From Pedobacter polysacchareus (GTDB taxonomy: Bacteria; Bacteroidota; Bacteroidia; Sphingobacteriales; Sphingobacteriaceae), in assembly GCF_019802255.1 (NCBI RefSeq), contig NZ_JAHYSS010000005.1, positions 558,001-622,000 of the forward strand: a stretch of DNA of 64,000 bases, given 5' to 3'. The notes below the pieces were generated by a model. That model was not told the origin of the DNA. It ran no database searches and was given only the letters and a program-made list of their open reading frames with translations. Shown here in pieces: positions 42,944 through 52,955 of this stretch. Positions within the stretch are counted from its first letter, which is position 1, and every line of letters begins with the position of its first letter. A program made the position numbers and the translations under genes.

Positions 42944-44177
42944 ATGGAGCGGATTGAAAAACATTAAATGGGATAGACCTACCTTTTAGTTTTAAAGTAA
43001 TTACACCATGTGCCGGAACTTCATAGCTCAATTGTTTGGATTTAGCTGTTGGTAAATCCTGGTGCTTCCATAAATCACGGACCTGATAAGGCTTCGAAGT
43101 ATCGATTCCTAAACTATCCGGTTCAAAGCTAATGCTTGCCGACTGTTTGGACCTGTTGAATAGGGTTACCGCAACTTCTCCGCTCATGGTAGAAATCAAT
43201 GGTTTTGCCCAAACTTCCAGATCTCCTGTTTTTTTCAACCTGCGGGATTGATAACCTAGTGGATCCTGATTGAGCGCGATGATCTCCTTATTGGTTACGA
43301 GTTTTAAACTTTCTTTAGACATCGTTCTTAAATCATTCCCTAACAATAGGGGAGAGTTGAGGATACACCACATGGTAAAGTGTGATTTGTCTTCTTCTGC
43401 ACTCATGCCGCGGCCCACTTGCAGCATGTCCATATCATTGACATGCCCCGGAGAACTGTATTTCCATAAATCTGCATTTTTATCGATAATATGTAGAATG
43501 GATTCAAATTTATTGTCAATGTCTCCTGAAATACGCCATGAATCTGCGATATTCACTGCCCAGATTCCTGGAAACTGCCAGCGGCAGATGTTAAAAATAA
43601 CCCCAGGTTTTATACTTTTAATATGGTTTGCAATTTGTGTGTAGCGGATCTCTTCATTTAATTTCAACTGCTCTCCACCACACCAATCGATTTTGATAAA
43701 ATCATAACCCCAGGTGTTCAGCATCAGGTTTAAATCCCGTTCATCATGACCATACAATCCTGAACCTACGCCTACAGTATCTTTATCCCAGATGGACGCA
43801 CAGGTGTTTATCCCTGCCTCCGCATAAATTCCTGCTTTCAAACCCTTGCTATGGATATAGTCGGCAACTGTTTTCATGCCATTAGGAAAACGTCCGGAAT
43901 GAACCAATAATTCTCCTTTTTCATTTCTGCCTCCGAAAAAACCATCGTCAATATTTACAAAATGATACCCTGCTGCTTTAAGTCCGGTGGAGATCATGAA
44001 ATCAGCCTGGGCTTTGATGATCTTTTCATCAATTGCGACACGGAAATTATTCCAGCTGGACCAGCCCATAATCGGTGCTGTCGGTTTTGAAGTTTTAGTT
44101 TGTGCAGTAAGATCTGTGCTAAAAAAAGAGAGTAAAAGAAGGAAAGAAAAAACTAAGGATAAAGGTTTACGCTGCAT
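42942..44177 (-). CDS. secreted alpha-galactosidase, GH27
   Basis: A 411-residue protein with signal peptide 1-26 and no lipobox. The GH27 barrel opens with PIMGWSSWNNFRV, has HFVNIDDGFF, then FIKIDWCGG with nucleophile Asp164 and SWRISGDID with acid/base Asp219; DMDMLQVGRGMS and NSPLLLGNDLR are also characteristic. A C-terminal beta-domain ends the protein. It releases alpha-linked galactose (or possibly the closely related beta-L-arabinopyranose) from galactosides. It lies just downstream, on the same strand, of the LuxR-type regulator of the adjacent glucan locus but shares no other link with it. Confidence 0.93.
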   Translation of the reverse strand: MQRKPLSLVFSFLLLLSFFSTDLTAQTKTSKPTAPIMGWSSWNNFRVAIDEKIIKAQADFMISTGLKAAGYHFVNIDDGFFGGRNEKGELLVHSGRFPNGMKTVADYIHSKGLKAGIYAEAGINTCASIWDKDTVGVGSGLYGHDERDLNLMLNTWGYDFIKIDWCGGEQLKLNEEIRYTQIANHIKSIKPGVIFNICRWQFPGIWAVNIADSWRISGDIDNKFESILHIIDKNADLWKYSSPGHVNDMDMLQVGRGMSAEEDKSHFTMWCILNSPLLLGNDLRTMSKESLKLVTNKEIIALNQDPLGYQSRRLKKTGDLEVWAKPLISTMSGEVAVTLFNRSKQSASISFEPDSLGIDTSKPYQVRDLWKHQDLPTAKSKQLSYEVPAHGVITLKLKGRSIPFNVFQSAP

Positions 44178-44245
44178 TGATGTAAAGGTTTATGAGGCTA
44201 ATATAGAAATTAAAAGGATTTGATTTAAAAAGGGTGGTTTTTATA

Positions 44246-47134
44246 CTAGTTCCGAAACTCAGAAAGGAAGTCAAACAGGCTTAGCTCTGCTGGAATTTGA
44301 AGCTTCTTCCTTAGTCGGTAGCGACTGATTTCAACCCCTCTTGGCGAGATCTTCATCAGTTGTGCAATTTCCTTGGTAGACAGCCCCAGTTTTAAATAGG
44401 CCGCTAATTTCAAGTCGTTATTGGTCAGGTTGCTGTATTCCGCTTTTAAATCCTCCAGGAAATTGGCATGTACCTTATCAAAGTAGATAGAGAACTGCTC
44501 CCAGCTTTCTCCGTTTTTTTCTTCGGAAGACAACAGCCTGATGATTTTTCTTAAATTATAAAGGTTCTCATCGGAAGGAATATTGGTATTTAATTTACTG
44601 AGGTCGTTTTTGATTTTCGTGATCAATTCCTGTTTTTGAACCAGGTGCATAGAAGTAGAGGCCAGTTCAGAATTTTTGATCTCTATTTCCGTGATCAGCC
44701 TTTCATTTTTAAGTTTAATAATCTCCTGTTCAGATTTATCGATTTCCAGCTGGTGCAGGTATTTCATTCTGTCCTGTTCTTTCAGGAATTCCTCCCGCTG
44801 TTTTAAAAACTTCTTTTGCTGTCTTTTATAGATTAAAAAGATCAGCCATACCGCAAGTGCAGCATAAAATAAGTAGGCATAAATGGTTTGATACCAGGGT
44901 GGTAGAATCACAAATTCGTAGTTCGTAACCGCAGATTCTTCCCCGAAATTATTCCGGGCCTTTACCTGAAAAGTATAACTGCCATAGGGTAAATTGGTAT
45001 AGTCTTTTTCCGTTTTTCTACTATACTCAGACCATTTACTATCGAATCCTTTCAGGTAATAACTGTAGGTAATATTGGTCTGGTTTTTCTGCAATACTGC
45101 TGCAAATTCAAAATGGAAAGAATTGGAACTGTATTTAATTTCCGGGATATGCTGCTGTGTTTTCAGGTCGTTCACTTCTCCGTAATAACCGGCAAAAAGC
45201 AGGCTGTCGGTCTTGCCAATGGCTTTTACCACATTGATGCGGACTACTGGTTTACTGAGGCCTTTTAAGTACTTTTCATAATTGATGTGGTAAAATCCCT
45301 TCTGTGAACCCACCAGAATATTGTTTTTATTGATCGGGTTGACATGCTCAAATCCGCTCACCAGTTTCCCATTCATTTCCGGAATATAGATGAGCTTCGG
45401 TTTGCCGGAAGAGAAATCACAGACCCCTAATTTCTTGTCCTGCACAAACCAGACATTCCCATCTGGATCTTCTTTTAAATAGCGGATGTATAAGTCGCCG
45501 AAAACGGAATTGAACAATGGGGAGGGTTCAAAACGGTCGCTTTTCTTATTGTATTCATAAATGCCTTTTTCTGTGCTGACAACTACACGGCCTTTCACTC
45601 GGTAAACATGGTTATTATAAGTAGAAGGGAGCTGATCTGCCTGGGTGTACAGCTTGATTTTCGGTGCATTTGCTGTGCTCAGGTCAATTCGGTATACGCC
45701 TTTATAGGGTTGTGAAGCCCAGATCACCTGATCTTTGTCTACAGTGGTAAACCTCGCTGATTCATTAAAACCTTCAATTTTTCCGATCGGGGATAAGGCT
45801 TCATTAAAAATATCGATGCCATTGTAATTGCCCGCCAATATGACCGGCTTTCCTTGAAGCTGGTAGCTCAAAAAGTTCCAGTAACCTTTGCCCTCCGCGA
45901 ATTTAACAGCGCTATTGCCTTTAACCTCAAAAGCACCTTCGTGTTTTCCAAGCAGCAGGCGATCATTTACGATATTCATGCCCCAGGCTTGTCCTTCAGA
46001 ATGCTCCAGGAATTTAAAATTATCTTGCAGCAAGCTGATGTCGGCACCAGGTTTTACCGGGATTTTAAAGAGTGAACCGGAAAGGCCAAGGTAAAGGTTG
46101 TCCTGGTACAGCATGGAAGTATGGCCTACACCTTCACTGAAAACCTCTGGATTCAGGTGCCTGATCGCATCATTATTTGCGATGAAATCAATGCCATTGT
46201 TCAGTCCGAGCCAAATGTTTTGCTGCTTGTCTTTCAGCATACTCAAGATCACATTACTCTGGAGACCTAGTTTTCTGGAAAAATTATAAAGAATGTCGCC
46301 TCTTTTGTTGACGATGTAACAGCCGCTGATATTGGTGGCCACCACCAGCATGTCGTTATTCAAACGGAAGGCTTTGGCGACTTGTTTGTTGCTGTATTTT
46401 TCCGACTTATAGCCCGGTAATTTGCTTAAAGTATTGTTGCTGATGGTGTATAGTCCATGCTGCCAGCTGGACAATAACAGCGTATCTGGCGTGTAAGCAG
46501 ATATAGAGGTCGCCCAAAATCCCCCTTCAGGGATCGCATTATTTAAAAAAGGAAGCCATTGCTGGTCTTTATATTGCAGCAGTCCTTTCTTTTTATCCTG
46601 TGCGATAATGGTTTTATTGGCCATTCCCAGGAAGATCCATTCCGATTCATTTGGGTAGACCGTGATTTTATTTCCAGCCAATTTGAAGATGCGTTTTCCG
46701 GAGCGGAAGAACACTTCATTGTTGAGGGCCACGATGTCCCAGATGTCGGCAAAAGATCGGTCGGCAACAGGAATTTTATCAATCAGGCTGTGGTATTGCA
46801 ATTTCCCATTCTCCGCAGGAGAAAAATACCCGAAATCACCTTGTGCACCAACGTATATTTTATGGTCGTCCGCAATAGCGAGGGAGCGGACGATTGTTTT
46901 ATTGGAGATGGGATAGGTCTTCCAGTACGTTCCATCAAAGCTGAGCAGCCCTTCATTATTGGCAAAATAAAGCATGCCATTCCGGTCCTGCTGGATCGCC
47001 CAGTTTTGAGTGCCCGCACTGTAAGCCGTTTTTTCATAATGACTGATATCCGGTAAGCCAATTGGATTTTGTCCGAATGAAAAGCTGCTGAAAAGAAAAA
47101 AAAGGAAAGTGAATAGCTGGTTTAGTTTGGTCAT
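44246..47134 (-). CDS. membrane-anchored propeller regulator with LuxR-type HTH
   Basis: A 962-residue protein: signal peptide (1-22, SFGQ), a periplasmic beta-propeller of about 650 residues built of two-component-regulator-like repeats (such as GMLYFANNEGLLSFDG and NIWLGLNNGIDFI), a Y_Y_Y Ig-like domain (SYYLKGFDSKWSEYS, SYTFQVKARN), one membrane helix (IYAYLFYAALAVWLIFLIY), a charged coiled coil of about 80 residues, and a C-terminal LuxR/GerE HTH (LKLGLSTKEIAQLMKISPRG). There is no histidine kinase or receiver, so ligand sensing in the periplasm would act directly on the cytoplasmic HTH. It is divergent from the SusC/D locus at 47306-55364 and very likely its activator. Confidence 0.9.
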   Translation of the reverse strand: MTKLNQLFTFLFFLFSSFSFGQNPIGLPDISHYEKTAYSAGTQNWAIQQDRNGMLYFANNEGLLSFDGTYWKTYPISNKTIVRSLAIADDHKIYVGAQGDFGYFSPAENGKLQYHSLIDKIPVADRSFADIWDIVALNNEVFFRSGKRIFKLAGNKITVYPNESEWIFLGMANKTIIAQDKKKGLLQYKDQQWLPFLNNAIPEGGFWATSISAYTPDTLLLSSWQHGLYTISNNTLSKLPGYKSEKYSNKQVAKAFRLNNDMLVVATNISGCYIVNKRGDILYNFSRKLGLQSNVILSMLKDKQQNIWLGLNNGIDFIANNDAIRHLNPEVFSEGVGHTSMLYQDNLYLGLSGSLFKIPVKPGADISLLQDNFKFLEHSEGQAWGMNIVNDRLLLGKHEGAFEVKGNSAVKFAEGKGYWNFLSYQLQGKPVILAGNYNGIDIFNEALSPIGKIEGFNESARFTTVDKDQVIWASQPYKGVYRIDLSTANAPKIKLYTQADQLPSTYNNHVYRVKGRVVVSTEKGIYEYNKKSDRFEPSPLFNSVFGDLYIRYLKEDPDGNVWFVQDKKLGVCDFSSGKPKLIYIPEMNGKLVSGFEHVNPINKNNILVGSQKGFYHINYEKYLKGLSKPVVRINVVKAIGKTDSLLFAGYYGEVNDLKTQQHIPEIKYSSNSFHFEFAAVLQKNQTNITYSYYLKGFDSKWSEYSRKTEKDYTNLPYGSYTFQVKARNNFGEESAVTNYEFVILPPWYQTIYAYLFYAALAVWLIFLIYKRQQKKFLKQREEFLKEQDRMKYLHQLEIDKSEQEIIKLKNERLITEIEIKNSELASTSMHLVQKQELITKIKNDLSKLNTNIPSDENLYNLRKIIRLLSSEEKNGESWEQFSIYFDKVHANFLEDLKAEYSNLTNNDLKLAAYLKLGLSTKEIAQLMKISPRGVEISRYRLRKKLQIPAELSLFDFLSEFRN

Positions 47135-47147
47135 AATGGTCGAAATA

Positions 47148-47211
47148 AAAATAGCTATAAATTGTAGAGTTTTCTTGGTTTAGGAAAAAAAACCTTGTTT
47201 CTAGCTATTTT
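47148..47211. promoter_or_regulatory. inverted repeat in the divergent regulator/PUL region
   Basis: AAAATAGCTA (47148-47157) and TAGCTATTTT (47202-47211) are perfect 10-base inverted copies 44 bases apart. Between them GGTTT and AAACC (within 47178-47193) form a smaller inverted pair flanking an A-run. The position between the regulator gene and the locus it should control makes it a candidate operator. Confidence 0.4.
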
Positions 47212-47305
47212 ATCGAGGTATGATGTAGTATTGATGTACCCCTAAAAACACTGTGGAAAGGAACACTTGATACCTTTACCCTTCAACAAACCAAATATAA
47301 ACTTT

Positions 47306-48142
47306 ATGAAATTTCTAAAATCTTCGTACCAGGTGAAGACCTTGTACCTGCCGGTTTTGCTGGCTTCGTTTTTAATTTTCGGCTGTAAGAAAAAAGAAGG
47401 AGAACTTGGAGAAGCGGCAAAAGCTTCCTTTAAGGTGACTCAGGTTACAGGCAAAGCGAATACCTTTTTACTGCAAAGTACTTCAGAAAACGCTTACCGG
47501 TATCAATGGGATCTGGGCGATGGACAAGGGCTTTCGGCGGGTACTGCAAATAAGGAAGCTTACTTCTTAAAAAAGGGGGATTATAATGTGAAACTCTATG
47601 CTTATGGTCAGGGTGGTTATGATATCGCTACGGCAAAAGTTACGGTGGCTAATGATGACCTTTCTCCAATTTTAAACAGTGAGACCTTTAAAAAACTGAT
47701 CGCTCATTCCTGGAAATTGGATCCAAATTCCCTGGCGCCAATTACGGTAGGTACGGAGAACAATCCTGCAGAATATTTTGGTGGTGGTTCATTAGCGGCT
47801 TGTCAGGCAGATGATGTTTATACTTTCTCTTTTGTAAACAATGATTTTAAGATTACTTACAATGCGAATGGGGCAACCTTTAATGCGGGAAATGTGCAGC
47901 CGAATTATGCCTGCGGCGCTGACCGTTCTTACAGCAATGTTTCCTTTAACTATTCTACGGTAGTTGCAGGTGCTGGTTTAGCGACGATTACCCTTCCGGG
48001 AGCTGTTCCTACTCAATTTATCGGTGTCACTGATGTGAGTTCGAATAATTATAGGATCATCTCGATCACAGATACAGAAATGGTCCTTAGAGGTGGAAAA
48101 GCCAATGAAACCGTGTTTCAGTTCCGCTTTGTGAAGCAATAA
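47306..48142 (+). CDS. PKD-domain lipoprotein at head of glucan locus
   Basis: A 278-residue lipoprotein from the ATG at 47306 (an upstream TTG is unlikely). Lipobox LIFGC, Cys27, then KKKEGELGE. Residues 40-115 form a PKD-type Ig domain (YRYQWDLGDGQGLSAG, NVKLYAYGQGGYD); the rest (125-278) is a beta-rich domain opening with LIAHSWKLDP that resembles the lipid-binding-like or ligand-binding domains of surface glycan-binding proteins. Its place just before SusC/D suggests a SusE/F-like glycan-capture role. No catalytic residues are seen. Confidence 0.75.
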   Translation: MKFLKSSYQVKTLYLPVLLASFLIFGCKKKEGELGEAAKASFKVTQVTGKANTFLLQSTSENAYRYQWDLGDGQGLSAGTANKEAYFLKKGDYNVKLYAYGQGGYDIATAKVTVANDDLSPILNSETFKKLIAHSWKLDPNSLAPITVGTENNPAEYFGGGSLAACQADDVYTFSFVNNDFKITYNANGATFNAGNVQPNYACGADRSYSNVSFNYSTVVAGAGLATITLPGAVPTQFIGVTDVSSNNYRIISITDTEMVLRGGKANETVFQFRFVKQ

Positions 48143-48173
48143 CCCCTTTTGTTTAAGTTTTAAAAATAAAGAA

Positions 48174-51100
48174 ATGAGAAGAATTATACAATTAATAGTC
48201 TTTTTGATCGGTACCTGTTTTTTGCAGGAGGCTAATGCCCAGCGTTGGTCTGTATCTGGAAAGGTAACCGACCCAACCGGCGTTCCTATGCCCGGTGTAT
48301 CTGTATTGCTGAAAGGCTCAACTGTAGCCACTTTATCCGATGGAAATGGCAGCTATACCCTAAGTATTCCTGAAAAAAGTTCCATCCTGGTCTTTAGCTA
48401 TATCGGCTCGAAAACCAAAGAAGTAGTGGTTTCAAAAGCAGGAGTGTACAATGTGACGATGGAAGATGCCGCAAACGACCTGAATGAACTGGTGGTAGTC
48501 GGCTATGGTAGTCAGCGGAAATCAAGTGTAACCGGATCTATCTCCACACTGAACGACAAGGAATTATTACAGAGCCCGGTGGGCGATTTAAGTAATGCAT
48601 TAGCCGGGCGTGTTCCGGGGGTAATTACCAAGCAGCCAGCAGGTGAGCCTGGTGCAGATGCAGCGCAGATTTACATCAGGGGTAACGCCACTTTCGGCAA
48701 TGCCACAATGGAGCCATTATTTGTGATCGATGGTATCGTGCGTTCCTTCCGTGATTTTTCACAAATGGATGCGAATGAAATTGAATCGGTGAACGTCTTA
48801 AAAGATGCCTCTTCTGCTGCAATTTTCGGTGTGAAAGGTGCGAATGGGGTGGTGTTAGTGACTACTAAGCGTGGTAAAATAGGTAAAGTGAGTGCCAGTT
48901 ATACCATGAATTATGGGGTGTCGCAAGTGACCAGACTGCCTAAAAATCTAGGCTCTTATGAGTACGCGGTTTTGTTTAACGAGGCAAAACTGAACGACAA
49001 TCCAAATGCAACTCCTGAGTTTTCTCTGGAAAGACTGGATGGTTTTAGAACAGGTTCAGATCCTGAATTGTATCCAAATACCAATTGGATGGATTTAGTA
49101 CTTGGTGGAACTGCACCAAGAATGCAGCATAACGTTTCCCTGAGCGGTGGTACAGAAAAGGTGAAATATTTCACTTCATTGGGGTATTTGAATGAAGATG
49201 GTTTGTATAAATCATTGAATTACAAACGCTATAACGTGCGGTCTAATTTAGATATTCAGGTGACCAATACGACTCGTTTCTCTGTGGATTTGTCTGGCAG
49301 AATGGAAAACAGACAAGCACCGCCTTCAGGTGGAATATTTGAACACACTTTGCGTAATCCGCCGATTTACCTGGCAAAATTCGCAGACGGACGTTTAGCT
49401 AGCCCGGGCTCTTACCCAAATCCATTGGCAATGATCTCTGAAGAAAGCGGTTACAACAGAACTTCCAGCAATTACCTGCTGAGTAATTTTCAATTGGTTC
49501 AGGACATTCCTGGCGTAAAAGGATTGTCTGTAAAAGGGGTGATGGCATTTGACCGCAACTTCAGCTACAACAAAACCTGGAATGCATTCGTGCCTTTATA
49601 TGTGAAAAATGCAGACGGAACTTTTGAGAGTTCTGCACCTTCAAAATCTTCTCTTTCTAAAGATTTTGGTGAGGGACAAGCCTTAGAATTTCAGGCACAT
49701 TTAAACTATGAAAACCGTTTCGGTAAACATGGAATTTCTGCCCTTGCTTTATTCCTGCAAAAGGAAAATCAGAGCAGCGGTTTGCGTGGCGCCAGAAACT
49801 CTTATACCAGTTCTGCATTGGAGCTGATCAATTTTGGCCCGGCAGAGAATGAAGTGCTTTCTGATCGTGAAGATAAAACAGGTTTAAGAAGTGCGGCAGT
49901 ACGTGTGAATTATGATTACGACAATAAATACTTTATCCAGGGTAGTTTAAGACGCGATGAGTCCGAAAACTTTGCTCCTGGTAAAAGAACAGGTTATTTC
50001 CCGGCAGTATCTGCAGGTTGGTTAGTAACGGCAGAGGATTTCATGAAAGGGATTAAAGCAATTGATTACTTAAAAATCAGGGGATCTTATGGTCAGCTGG
50101 GCAGTGATCGTATCCCTAGTCGATTTGGGTATTACAACAGGTATGATCTAGTGCCAAATAATTATCCTTTTGGCGGTACGCTATCCAATGGCTTAATGCC
50201 AGGTGCTGTAGCCAACGCCGATGTAACCTGGGAGACTTCCACTAAAACAGATATTGGTTTTGAAACCAGGTTCCTGAACAACCTGATCGGTGTGGATTTC
50301 ACTTATTTCAATGAAGAACGTAAAAACATTCTGGCCACAAGAAGTTTATCCGTGCCCTTGTCTTTTGGAGCGAACCTGCCTACGGAGAATATTGGAAAAG
50401 TACGGAATAGGGGTGTCGAATTGGTGTTGAGCCATAACAACAGGCTATCCAATAACTGGTCATACTTCCTGAGCGGTAATTTGACTTATGCAAAGAATAA
50501 GATTATTGAAGCCGCAGAAGCTTCGAATGTTCCTCCAGGGAAGAAAATAACTGGTCGCCCGAACGGTGGTCAGTATGGCTATAAAGCAATTGGCATTTTT
50601 AAAGATATGGAGGATTACAACAACTCTCCTAAAACCAGTGCCTTTATGTCTTCGACCGGGCCTGGCGACATCAAATATCAGGACATCAGTGGCCCGAATG
50701 GTGTTCCAGACGGTATCATCGACGATTTTGATGTGACATATTTAGGAGGAGGCTCTCTACCTGAAATCATGTACGGTATCAGTGGAGGTGTGAATTACAA
50801 AGGTTTTGAGGTCAGCTTTTTATTACAGGGTGCGGCAAGATCTCAGCAGATGCTGACCCAGAATTCTGCATGGGCATTTTATAATAGCGGAACGGTAACG
50901 GAAGAATGGCTGGACAGATGGACGCCTGATAATACCAATGCCAGCTTACCAAGGTTGGGACTCAATGCCAATGGAAACAATTATGTAACCAGCAGCTTCT
51001 GGTTAAAAAATGCAAGTTACCTGAGGTTAAAGAACGTAGAAGTTGCTTATACCTTCAAGAATGAGTTTTTAGCGAAGCTGAAATTAACCGGGGTAAGGGT

Positions 51101-51230
51101 GTATGCAAATGGACAAAACCTGTTTACCATCACGGATATGAAGAATGTGGATCCTGAAAATACCAGCAGTTTAGGTTGGTACTATCCACAGCAAAAGATC
51201 TTCAATTTTGGGTTAAATGTTCAGTTCTAA
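48174..51230 (+). CDS. susC: SusC/RagA-family TonB-linked outer-membrane transporter (locus 1)
   Basis: A 1018-residue SusC-like protein. After a signal peptide (1-22, EANAQ) comes a CarboxypepD_reg domain (VSGKVTDPTGVPMPGVSVLL), the TonB box region ELVVVGYGSQRKSSVTG, and a plug with the SusC signatures LAGRVPGVITKQ, PLFVIDGIVR and VLKDASSAAIFGVKGANGV, then the barrel ending FGLNVQF. It imports glucan oligosaccharides together with the SusD-like lipoprotein encoded 44 bases downstream. No STN domain is present, so control goes through the propeller regulator, not a sigma factor. Confidence 0.95.
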   Translation: MRRIIQLIVFLIGTCFLQEANAQRWSVSGKVTDPTGVPMPGVSVLLKGSTVATLSDGNGSYTLSIPEKSSILVFSYIGSKTKEVVVSKAGVYNVTMEDAANDLNELVVVGYGSQRKSSVTGSISTLNDKELLQSPVGDLSNALAGRVPGVITKQPAGEPGADAAQIYIRGNATFGNATMEPLFVIDGIVRSFRDFSQMDANEIESVNVLKDASSAAIFGVKGANGVVLVTTKRGKIGKVSASYTMNYGVSQVTRLPKNLGSYEYAVLFNEAKLNDNPNATPEFSLERLDGFRTGSDPELYPNTNWMDLVLGGTAPRMQHNVSLSGGTEKVKYFTSLGYLNEDGLYKSLNYKRYNVRSNLDIQVTNTTRFSVDLSGRMENRQAPPSGGIFEHTLRNPPIYLAKFADGRLASPGSYPNPLAMISEESGYNRTSSNYLLSNFQLVQDIPGVKGLSVKGVMAFDRNFSYNKTWNAFVPLYVKNADGTFESSAPSKSSLSKDFGEGQALEFQAHLNYENRFGKHGISALALFLQKENQSSGLRGARNSYTSSALELINFGPAENEVLSDREDKTGLRSAAVRVNYDYDNKYFIQGSLRRDESENFAPGKRTGYFPAVSAGWLVTAEDFMKGIKAIDYLKIRGSYGQLGSDRIPSRFGYYNRYDLVPNNYPFGGTLSNGLMPGAVANADVTWETSTKTDIGFETRFLNNLIGVDFTYFNEERKNILATRSLSVPLSFGANLPTENIGKVRNRGVELVLSHNNRLSNNWSYFLSGNLTYAKNKIIEAAEASNVPPGKKITGRPNGGQYGYKAIGIFKDMEDYNNSPKTSAFMSSTGPGDIKYQDISGPNGVPDGIIDDFDVTYLGGGSLPEIMYGISGGVNYKGFEVSFLLQGAARSQQMLTQNSAWAFYNSGTVTEEWLDRWTPDNTNASLPRLGLNANGNNYVTSSFWLKNASYLRLKNVEVAYTFKNEFLAKLKLTGVRVYANGQNLFTITDMKNVDPENTSSLGWYYPQQKIFNFGLNVQF

Positions 51231-51274
51231 GCCCTGCGGTATAAATAATAATTCATATTAAATCAGCATATATT

Positions 51275-52939
51275 ATGATGACTAGAAAAATAAAATGGCT
51301 AATCTGCTTCGCATTTGTCGCTTCAGTAGCCTATTCCTGTAAAAATGTATTAGATGTAAAGCCTACCAATTTCGTGTCTGATGAAGCTGTTTTTAAAGAC
51401 ATTACTTTAACCAATCAGTTTGTCACCAATATTTATTCGAGTTTATTGAGCGGTTTCGACCGCCGTGATGCCGGATTGGGACAGGATTGGTCGGTCGGTT
51501 TTGGCTTGCTGGATATGGCAACCGACGACATTGAAGGGCATGCTTCCCTAAATGTAAACCTGATCCAGGCCGGAGATTTGAACAGCTCTAATTTTAACTT
51601 CTCTACAGAAATGTGGCAGGCCAATTATGTGCTGATCAGAAAGGCAAATATCTTATTGGCTAGAATTGACGCAGTGCCGACAACAGAGACGGCATTGAAA
51701 GCCAGATTAAAGGCTGAAGGACGTTTCCTGCGTGCTTTTGGTTATGCAGAGCTGATCAAAGCATTTGGCGGCGTACCTTTAATTGTCACAGAGCAAAAGA
51801 TTTCTGAGGATCTGGAAGTACCGAGAAATTCTTATGAAGAATGTGTTAAATTTATTGTAGCAGAATGCGATGCTGCGGCGGCTGATTTGCTCCCTATCTA
51901 TGGTGAATCTGACCTGGGCCGTGCTACTAAAGGTGCCGCATTGGCACTTAAAGCAAGGGTTTTACTCTATTATGCAAGCCCGCTGAACAATCCTGCAAAC
52001 GACCAGACGCGCTGGGCAGATGCCGCTAAAGCAGCAAAAGAGGTGATGAATCTGAATGTGTATGATACCCATCCTGACTTCTATCGTCTTTTTATGGACA
52101 AGCAAGGGAATAAGGAAGTGATTTTTGCCAAAAAATATGGCAGACCGGGCAGGATTCATGAAACTGCCTGGAAACTGGCGATGAGTATTGAAGCGCCTTC
52201 TGTAATTGGTGGCGCCTGGGGTGGTTTTCATGCCACTCAAAATCTGGTTGATTGTTATGAGATGAAAGATGGTAAATCCATCAATGATCCTTCCAGCAGC
52301 TATGTGAAAAATGACCCATATAAGGACCGCGATAGCCGTTTGGACAAATCCATATTGAGAAATGGATCAAGCTGGAAAGGGGTAACCGTAGAAACGTTTG
52401 AAGGTGGAAACGCCAATAAAGTCTCTAACGGCGACCGTACCAAAACCGGTTATGGCTTGAAGAAGTTCATTGATGAGAAGTATGTGACTGCTGCTGATGT
52501 ATACCAAGGTGCGGATAACGACTGGATATTTATGCGTTATGCAGAGATCTTATTGATTTATGCAGAAGCACAAAATGAAGCTGTAGGTCCTGATGGAACA
52601 GTATTGGAAGCGATCAATAAGGTGAGAAAAAGAGCGGGACAGCCAGACCTGACCGCAATGAGTAAAACTCAGATGAGAGAAAAAATCATCAATGAGAGAA
52701 GAGTGGAACTGGCTTTTGAAGAACACCGTTTTTATGATGTGCGCAGGTGGAAACTAGGATCTACTTATTTCAATCAGCCAGTAAGGAAAGTGAAAATCAT
52801 TAAAAATAACGATGGCAGCTTTGTGTATACAGATGAGATTTTGGAAAACAGACAGTTCAAAGAGCACTATAACCTGCTGCCAATTCCTCAGATTGAATTG
52901 GAGAGAAACAGAAAATTAGTGCAGAATAAAGATTATTAA
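51275..52939 (+). CDS. susD: SusD/RagB-family outer-membrane lipoprotein (locus 1)
   Basis: A 554-residue lipoprotein with lipobox VAYSC (Cys22). Helical TPR-like scaffold pieces typical of SusD are visible: ANILLARIDAVP, KAEGRFLRAFGYAELIKAFG, GAALALKARVLLYYASPL, and the C-terminal RYAEILLIYAEAQNEAV, INKVRKRAGQPDL, RRVELAFEEHRFYDVRRWKLG. It caps the SusC barrel and binds glycan at the cell surface. It sits in the order SusC-SusD-GH, the standard locus layout. Confidence 0.95.
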   Translation: MMTRKIKWLICFAFVASVAYSCKNVLDVKPTNFVSDEAVFKDITLTNQFVTNIYSSLLSGFDRRDAGLGQDWSVGFGLLDMATDDIEGHASLNVNLIQAGDLNSSNFNFSTEMWQANYVLIRKANILLARIDAVPTTETALKARLKAEGRFLRAFGYAELIKAFGGVPLIVTEQKISEDLEVPRNSYEECVKFIVAECDAAAADLLPIYGESDLGRATKGAALALKARVLLYYASPLNNPANDQTRWADAAKAAKEVMNLNVYDTHPDFYRLFMDKQGNKEVIFAKKYGRPGRIHETAWKLAMSIEAPSVIGGAWGGFHATQNLVDCYEMKDGKSINDPSSSYVKNDPYKDRDSRLDKSILRNGSSWKGVTVETFEGGNANKVSNGDRTKTGYGLKKFIDEKYVTAADVYQGADNDWIFMRYAEILLIYAEAQNEAVGPDGTVLEAINKVRKRAGQPDLTAMSKTQMREKIINERRVELAFEEHRFYDVRRWKLGSTYFNQPVRKVKIIKNNDGSFVYTDEILENRQFKEHYNLLPIPQIELERNRKLVQNKDY

Positions 52940-52955
52940 CCATTAATTGGATATC

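Noticed and set aside
46559-47056. Long open frame on the plus strand inside the propeller regulator gene
   Set aside because: It is antisense to a well-supported coding sequence, has no recognisable domain and no start context, so it is a shadow of the real frame. Similar antisense frames in the TonB receptor and GDH genes were also dropped.
47292-47299. CAAATATA, a perfect TAnnTTTG box on the minus strand
   Set aside because: It lies just before the PKD lipoprotein start and 157 bases from the minus-strand regulator start, with no -33 partner; a chance match in A+T-rich sequence is likely.
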